NCBI GenBank assembly: GCA_018376445.1
Contig: JAHABL010000014.1
Coordinates: 1-28,399 of the forward strand
Origin: Mycobacteriales bacterium
GTDB taxonomy: Bacteria > Actinomycetota > Actinomycetes > Mycobacteriales > Mycobacteriaceae
Direction: 5' to 3'
Length of the DNA: 28,399 nucleotides
Under the pieces are notes generated by a model, which was given only the letters and a program-made list of their open reading frames with translations, did no database searches and was not told where the DNA came from. The position numbers and the translations under genes are program-made. Below, piece by piece: positions 24,843 to 28,399 of this stretch. Numbering within the stretch: position 1 is the stretch's first letter; the number at the start of each line of letters is the position of its first letter.

Positions 24843-25291
24843 TAGCAGGGCGCATGTCTGGACAGGCTGCAGCCGCCGACCGCTGGAATGATCCGCATAT
24901 GCGTGAAGCTCTGAAGCAGGCCGGTGCGGAGCTGCGTGCGGAGCTTGAGTGGCGTACAGGAAAGTCCATCGAGCAACTCGCTGCCGAGAACCCGAAGTCC
25001 GCGAAGGACTCCGTTTCCCACTACACCAAACTGATGACCTACGATTTCAAGCCGGTTTATCGTGTTGGCGATCCGATGAATGTCCCGGTAGCCGCGCCGG
25101 CGCTTCTCGAGACTCGCTTCCCGAAGCTCAGCTACGACCAGCGTGCTGAGGTCATACGCCAGACCGCTCTGCCGAGTGGTTTCCCGCTGGATCAGTCCGG
25201 TGATGAAGGTTCGTGGCAGCGCGTCAACCTGGCTGCGGCTTTTGCTGCGGATGTCAGTGTTGACTCATCTGGCAACGTCACGGTCAAGTAA
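24785..25291 (+). pseudogene. 5'-truncated PAP2 acid phosphatase
   Basis: The phosphatase frame reads R-I-V-A-G-F-L-V-I-L-G-V-H-A-P-L-D-V-I-A-G-R-M from about 24788. This is the last active-site motif of class A/PAP2 acid phosphatases (G-x-H-x-x-x-D-V-x-A-G-R). The C-terminal domain (A-A-A-D-R-W-N-D-P, then about 140 residues ending N-V-T-V-K) is intact to 25291. The signal peptide and the first two catalytic motifs (K-x6-R-P and P-S-G-H) are gone, replaced by the start of the small membrane-protein gene. A GTG at 24839 could start a 150-aa fragment, but it would lack the catalytic site. Confidence 0.72.
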
Positions 25292-25357
25292 AGTCGCCCA
25301 CTTTTGGGTCGCGTCTTCTCTGTAGACGTGCTGGAAACCTAACATCCAGCGCCTTTC

Positions 25358-25418
25358 GCATATCGCCTTCCAGTCCCCATGAGCGTTCCGCTTGTGGGGA
25401 TCTTGGAAGGCGATATGC
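25358..25418. repeat. 61-nt near-continuous hairpin
   Basis: GCATATCGCCTTCCA (25358-25372) pairs perfectly with 25404-25418. After an internal loop (G against TCT), TCCCCA pairs with TGGGGA, two wobble pairs follow, then AGCG/CGCT closes a TTC loop: about 27 pairs in all. There is no T run, so it is not an ordinary terminator. It lies 66 bases past the phosphatase stop. A weaker stem CTGGA/TCCAG is at 25331-25349. Confidence 0.75.
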
Positions 25419-25542
25419 ATTGACGCTGCCACTCATGTCGTCATGTCTTACATCTCCATGGGCACCGCTGGGCGGTTATGCGGTTTCAATCTTCTAGCCG
25501 GTTCGGGCAGTGGCTACATGAATGCTGGTGGTCCGCGTCTGA

Positions 25543-26288
25543 CGGTACCGCTGCTGTCAGTGCGGCCGGTACTGGCGCCACGACCTCACTGCGGCGGCCC
25601 AACGACGATCGAAGCTGACCTGGTCGGCGCTGTGGTGGGGCCTCGAGGTGTTGATGGTCGACCGGGCCTTGATGGTGAGGATCGCCGCACGTCTGAGGGG
25701 TCTGCTGGGACACTGCCACCACTGCGATCCTAGAAGTCGGCCAGCAGGATCTGATCGAGGATCTGGCCCAGCTTGACGGTGTGGGTGGGGTTGATCCACG
25801 TCTGGCGAGGCACGCGCTGCGGGGAGAGGTACGTGAGCGTTCACCCCAGTGCGGGATTAGACGGGTTTGTCGCGGTTGCTGGTGATCATGCTCGGCCGTT
25901 CGAAAGCAGTGTTCACAGCCTGGCTGAACCAGCAGATTCCGGCCTTCCGTAGCAGTGTCGAGATCGTCGTGATGGACGGGTTGCCCGGCTTCAAGACCGC
26001 CGCGGTCGAGGCGATCAACAAGGCCATCACCGCTGTGTCTTGCGGTGTTTCTGCCGAGCTCCCGGAGCTTCGGAAACTGGGCCGCACGCTGCGTAAACAC
26101 CGGCGGACATCATGGCCTACTTCGGCCGCCCACACACGTCCAACGGGCCGACCGAGGCGATCAACGGCCGTCTCGAGCACCTCCGCGGCACCGCTCTGGG
26201 CCCCCGCAACCTGGCCAACTACATCCGCCGACCCCTCCGCGACACCGGAGGCTTCAAACCCACCCTCCACCGCTAAATCGGAAGAGCC
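25543..26288 (+). mobile_element. Degenerate ISL3-family insertion sequence
   Basis: Pieces of one transposase can be read across at least three frames: a zinc-finger-like C-C-Q-C-G-R-Y-W-R-H-D-L, then L-T-W-S-A-L-W-W-G-L-E (25543-25690); W-D-T-A-T-T-A-I-L-E-V-G-Q-Q-D-L (from about 25700); T-G-L-S-R-L-L-V-I-M-L-G-R-S-K-A-V-F and V-V-M-D-G-L-P-G-F-K-T-A (25860-26010). A large central deletion joins this to A-E-L-P-E-L-R-K-L-G-R-T-L. After another shift near 26105 comes A-Y-F-G-R-P, N-G-P-T-E-A-I-N-G-R-L-E-H-L-R-G, ending at TAA 26274-26276. GGAAGAGCC at 26280-26288 is the probable right inverted repeat. No left repeat is seen. The element is dead. Confidence 0.85.
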
Positions 26289-26335
26289 GTTCCGCTCGGA
26301 CCAGTAATACCCAGTTTCAGCTGAGCTATGAGTTG

Positions 26336-26350
26336 TAGGGTTGAGGCATG
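26336..26350 (+). promoter_or_regulatory. Leaderless promoter of the 198-aa gene
   Basis: TAGGGT at 26336-26341 lies six bases before ATG 26348. Confidence 0.45.
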
Positions 26351-26944
26351 ACTGACAATTTGAAGGAGGAGGCCGAAGTCTTTCGATTGGCGGCGGCCAG
26401 ATTCGAGATAGACGAAGAATCTTGGAGTTCGACCCTGCGTTACTTGGGAAACAAGTTGAATGAGCGCGGAGCCAATGTTGATGATGTGGCCGTACAGTTC
26501 AGAATTCCACGTTCCTTGGCATCTCGAATTCTTGAGGGAACTGCAAAGCCTGACGAGGTAGCAGCCTGGCGAGCTTCCGCTATGGCTCAGTTGGTTCAAG
26601 ATGTGTATCACGACATCGACTCTTATCGACACGGGCTTCTTTGTTGTCAAATTGATGATCCCTTAAATATCAGTATATCTGCAACTGACGCTTCGGAAGA
26701 GTTTCAGGACAAGTACAACAGGAGAGCCAAGGAGCTTGGTATATCAATCTGGTGGCTTGAGTCAGATATATCCTTGCTTGATTTGAAAGACATAATACCA
26801 GAAATTGATAAGCGGGCCGTCGAGGACGGTTTTGATGTCAGTGAAGGCGAGATCGATTCTACGCGGATCACTCTTTCCACTGAAGCGCCATCGATTCGCC
26901 GTGACTCCATTGAGAAATGGTACCCGTGGTTGGATGTTAGATAG
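26348..26944 (+). CDS. Orphan 198-aa protein with possible helix-turn-helix
   Basis: I recognise no family. The gene is visibly poorer in G+C than its surroundings and directly follows the ISL3 relic, which suggests transfer. Residues about 42-65 (V-D-D-V-A-V-Q-F-R-I-P-R-S-L-A-S-R-I-L-E) look like a helix-turn-helix. The rest is acidic, with no membrane segment or signal peptide; an I-S-I-W-W-L-E-S-D-I-S-L-L-D stretch (about 134-147) and a C-terminal W-Y-P-W-L-D are distinctive. It is probably a soluble cytoplasmic protein. It stands alone, with a leaderless promoter. Confidence 0.6.
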   Translation: MTDNLKEEAEVFRLAAARFEIDEESWSSTLRYLGNKLNERGANVDDVAVQFRIPRSLASRILEGTAKPDEVAAWRASAMAQLVQDVYHDIDSYRHGLLCCQIDDPLNISISATDASEEFQDKYNRRAKELGISIWWLESDISLLDLKDIIPEIDKRAVEDGFDVSEGEIDSTRITLSTEAPSIRRDSIEKWYPWLDVR

Positions 26945-27017
26945 AACAAAATACCAATGACGCCGTCGTCGTTGAGTTGTGTGGGTACTCATGGCTCGGA
27001 GCTGAGGCGGCCGACGA

Positions 27018-27032
27018 TAACGTGTGGGTATG
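27018..27032 (+). promoter_or_regulatory. Leaderless promoter of the GNAT-like gene
   Basis: TAACGT at 27018-27023 lies six bases before ATG 27030. That favours ATG 27030 over the in-frame GTG 27024, which touches the box. Confidence 0.4.
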
Positions 27033-27864
27033 GAGTCGTTGGAGGTAACCATCGCCGCCACGCAGCGCGAGGTACATGAGGCGGCTGTTGCTTTGTGGCC
27101 GTTCGTGCAGTCGGGGCAGGTCGGTTTTCCTCTGGCTGGGAAGAAGTCGCGCGAGAATTTAGAGACGGCGTGGAGCTTGTATCCAGACCGCGAAGGTGAC
27201 GAGTTGTACATCGTTCGGTGCGGTCCTGTGATCATAGGGGCGTGTGGCTTGTTTCTGTCCGATGAGAAGAACGCCCAGACGGTATGCGGCCCTGTCGCCG
27301 TCAACAATCACGAGGCGGTATATGCGCAGCTCCTTGCCACCATGCAGGAGCGGCACCCGCTCGCCTCGATCAATTGTGGGGATCTCCCACCGTCATGTAG
27401 CAGCGCATGCTTGGTTGAAAAGTGTGAGAGGCCTGTTGGAACACTGTCTCCCATTTGAGGGGATCAATCTGGCCGGTTCCCCAGAGGTGCCCGTTTTTAC
27501 TGATGATGAGCAAGACGAGTTTGCCCGACTCTTCGACCGATTGATTGGTCACGACCTCTGGTGGCGCGCCGATCGCATTCGGGCATATTGGGGCGAGTGG
27601 ACCTGCGTCACGGGAGGGGATGGCGAGTCGGTGTTGGCAGCGCGGAACTATGTGAATTCCGAAATGAGTGAAGTGTTTGCAGCGTCGGCTTCAGATGATG
27701 TGACCCTGCGTGCCATGCTCTCGACTTGGATCTCCACGGCTACCACCCGTGGTTACTCAGACTTTGTCTATTTCACAGATTTTTCGGAGCGCGAGGTGGT
27801 TGAGCCCTTGGGATTCTCGCGTGATGACGAGTATCTGGCCTTTCGCGTGCCCGCATGTAAATGA
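27030..27864 (+). pseudogene. GNAT-like acetyltransferase gene with a frameshift
   Basis: The first frame (27030-27458) carries an N-terminal half resembling GNAT folds: strand E-L-Y-I-V-R-C-G-P-V-I-I-G-A-C-G-L, then C-G-P-V-A-V and a helix. It goes out of frame at GGGG 27378-27381. With three G it continues N-C-G-I-S-H-R-H-V-A-A-H-A-W-L-K-S-V into the second frame, which runs to 27864 and ends G-F-S-R-D-D-E-Y-L-A-F-R-V-P. The restored protein would be about 277 aa. The second half again looks like a GNAT end, so it may be a tandem. Two separate overlapping genes is possible but less likely. The cofactor loop is not clear. Confidence 0.55.
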
Positions 27865-27954
27865 AGCGGGGCTGGTCGGCCCTGCTCAACTCATGCCGAC
27901 GGGCTCGATGGTTGTCGAGTTTAGGTTCAATGTGTAGTTGTCATGGCAGAGGCG

Positions 27955-28060
27955 TGACCGGGTTTCCCGGACACTGATTCTGAGGCGATAATGGCCTCAG
28001 GAAAGGAGTCCGGGCTGCCTGTTGGTAAGCCGCCGGAGTTCCGGTGCCGTGAGTTGACCG
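27955..28060 (+). mobile_element. Left-end relic of an IS3-type element
   Basis: A G+C-rich leader with a CTGAGGC/GCCTCAG stem (27980-28000) and a GGAG ribosome site is followed by codons P-V-G-K-P-P-E-F-R-C-R-E-L (28018-28056). These resemble the first residues of IS3-family OrfA transposases (G-x-P-P-E-F-R-R-R-A-V-E-L). The expected ATG is CTG here, and homology ends after about 13 residues. The rest of 27865-28147 shows nothing else but the promoter of the next gene. Confidence 0.4.
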
Positions 28061-28134
28061 ACAACGCCATGTCACCGGTCCCAGGCATGGCGCGACACCT
28101 GAGACGAGTTAATGGATTAAGGGGATCAGGACAC

Positions 28135-28150
28135 TAGGCTGACGGCCGTG
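28135..28150 (+). promoter_or_regulatory. Leaderless promoter of the terminal small gene
   Basis: TAGGCT at 28135-28140 is seven bases before GTG 28148. Confidence 0.4.
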
Positions 28151-28381
28151 AGTGGCGACCCTTCCGGCTCGCCCAGAGCCGTCGACTGGACGCCGTCCAA
28201 GGCCCAGTGGGCCTGGATTAACTTGGTCGGTGTGGCTCTCACCGTGTTGGGGTTCGTCGGTCACTTTGCGGCGTGGGCTCTGTCGCGCAGTGCCTCAGGA
28301 GGGCCTTCGCCCCGGATCGTGGACACGGTGGTGGTTGATTACGCTGCGGTTGGCAGCGTAGCGGCCCGGCGGGCCTCATAG
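28148..28381 (+). CDS. Small single-pass membrane protein
   Basis: A 77-aa protein from GTG 28148 to TAG 28379-28381. The first 20 residues are polar, followed by one membrane helix (W-A-W-I-N-L-V-G-V-A-L-T-V-L-G-F-V-G-H-F-A-A-W-A-L, about residues 21-45). The rest is S/G-rich and then V-D-T-V-V-V-D-Y-A-A-V-G. No family is recognised. The short C terminus ending A-A-R-R-A-S could mean it is truncated. Confidence 0.45.
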   Translation: MSGDPSGSPRAVDWTPSKAQWAWINLVGVALTVLGFVGHFAAWALSRSASGGPSPRIVDTVVVDYAAVGSVAARRAS

Positions 28382-28399
28382 GTGTTCGGGGACAGGTAG

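Noticed and set aside
25358..25418. Integron attC site or intrinsic terminator
   Set aside because: No GTTRRRY/RYYYAAC core sites and no T tract after the stem.
1..28399. CRISPR arrays, tRNA or rRNA genes
   Set aside because: No regularly spaced repeats and no cloverleaf or rRNA-like sequence seen on reading both strands.

Overview
The window is high-G+C DNA from an actinobacterium. The evidence is the codon use, GTG starts, promoters with a TAnnnT box six bases before a start codon, ISL3-type transposase relics and actinobacterial-looking small genes. A propionibacterial or corynebacterial-type host fits, but I cannot fix the genus. It is an accessory region: defence and mobile-element genes, then a complete sugar-uptake and catabolism operon, then a scrapyard of small genes, broken genes and insertion-sequence relics.

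Region 1 (1-2640). On the minus strand, running off the left edge, lies the first 659 codons of a family B DNA polymerase with all three proofreading-exonuclease motifs and palm motif A. It starts one base into the stop codon of a small excisionase-type helix-turn-helix gene. Both sit behind a minus-strand promoter and a roughly 260-nt GC-rich leader that can fold. The last leader hairpin covers the ribosome binding site of the HTH gene. This looks like the replication module of an integrated mobile element.

Region 2 (2639-11233). A type I restriction-modification operon hsdM-hsdS-hsdR is followed by a lower-G+C gene for an RloC-like ATPase with a zinc hook and a candidate anticodon-nuclease triad. 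hsdM is interrupted by a +1 frameshift at a run of seven G; with six G the reading frame is full length. Defence island logic: restriction of foreign DNA, backed by a tRNA-cutting suicide protein.

Region 3 (11234-20934). After a composition break and IS-like scar comes a promoter with a LacI-type operator and a single operon: a lipoprotein sugar-binding protein, a double ABC ATPase, two permeases, a LacI regulator, a TIM-barrel sugar-phosphate epimerase/isomerase, an AraD-type 4-epimerase and an FGGY kinase. The enzymes fit kinase, 3-epimerase and 4-epimerase steps feeding a ketopentose (for example L-xylulose or L-ribulose) into D-xylulose 5-phosphate. The substrate is inferred, not proven.

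Region 4 (20935-28399). This holds an unknown 124-aa gene, an ISL3 scrap, an AAA/DUF4143 ATPase, a frameshifted DUF1697 gene, an RHH antitoxin-Doc toxin pair with a perfect palindromic operator, a VOC protein, a chimeric joint between a small membrane-protein gene and a truncated PAP2 phosphatase, a striking 61-nt hairpin, a heavily damaged ISL3 transposase, an orphan 198-aa gene, a frameshifted GNAT-like gene, an IS3-type left-end relic and a small membrane protein. Several of these genes appear to be transcribed as leaderless mRNAs. Three separate frameshifts in the window all sit at short G runs, so either replication slippage or homopolymer sequencing error should be kept in mind.
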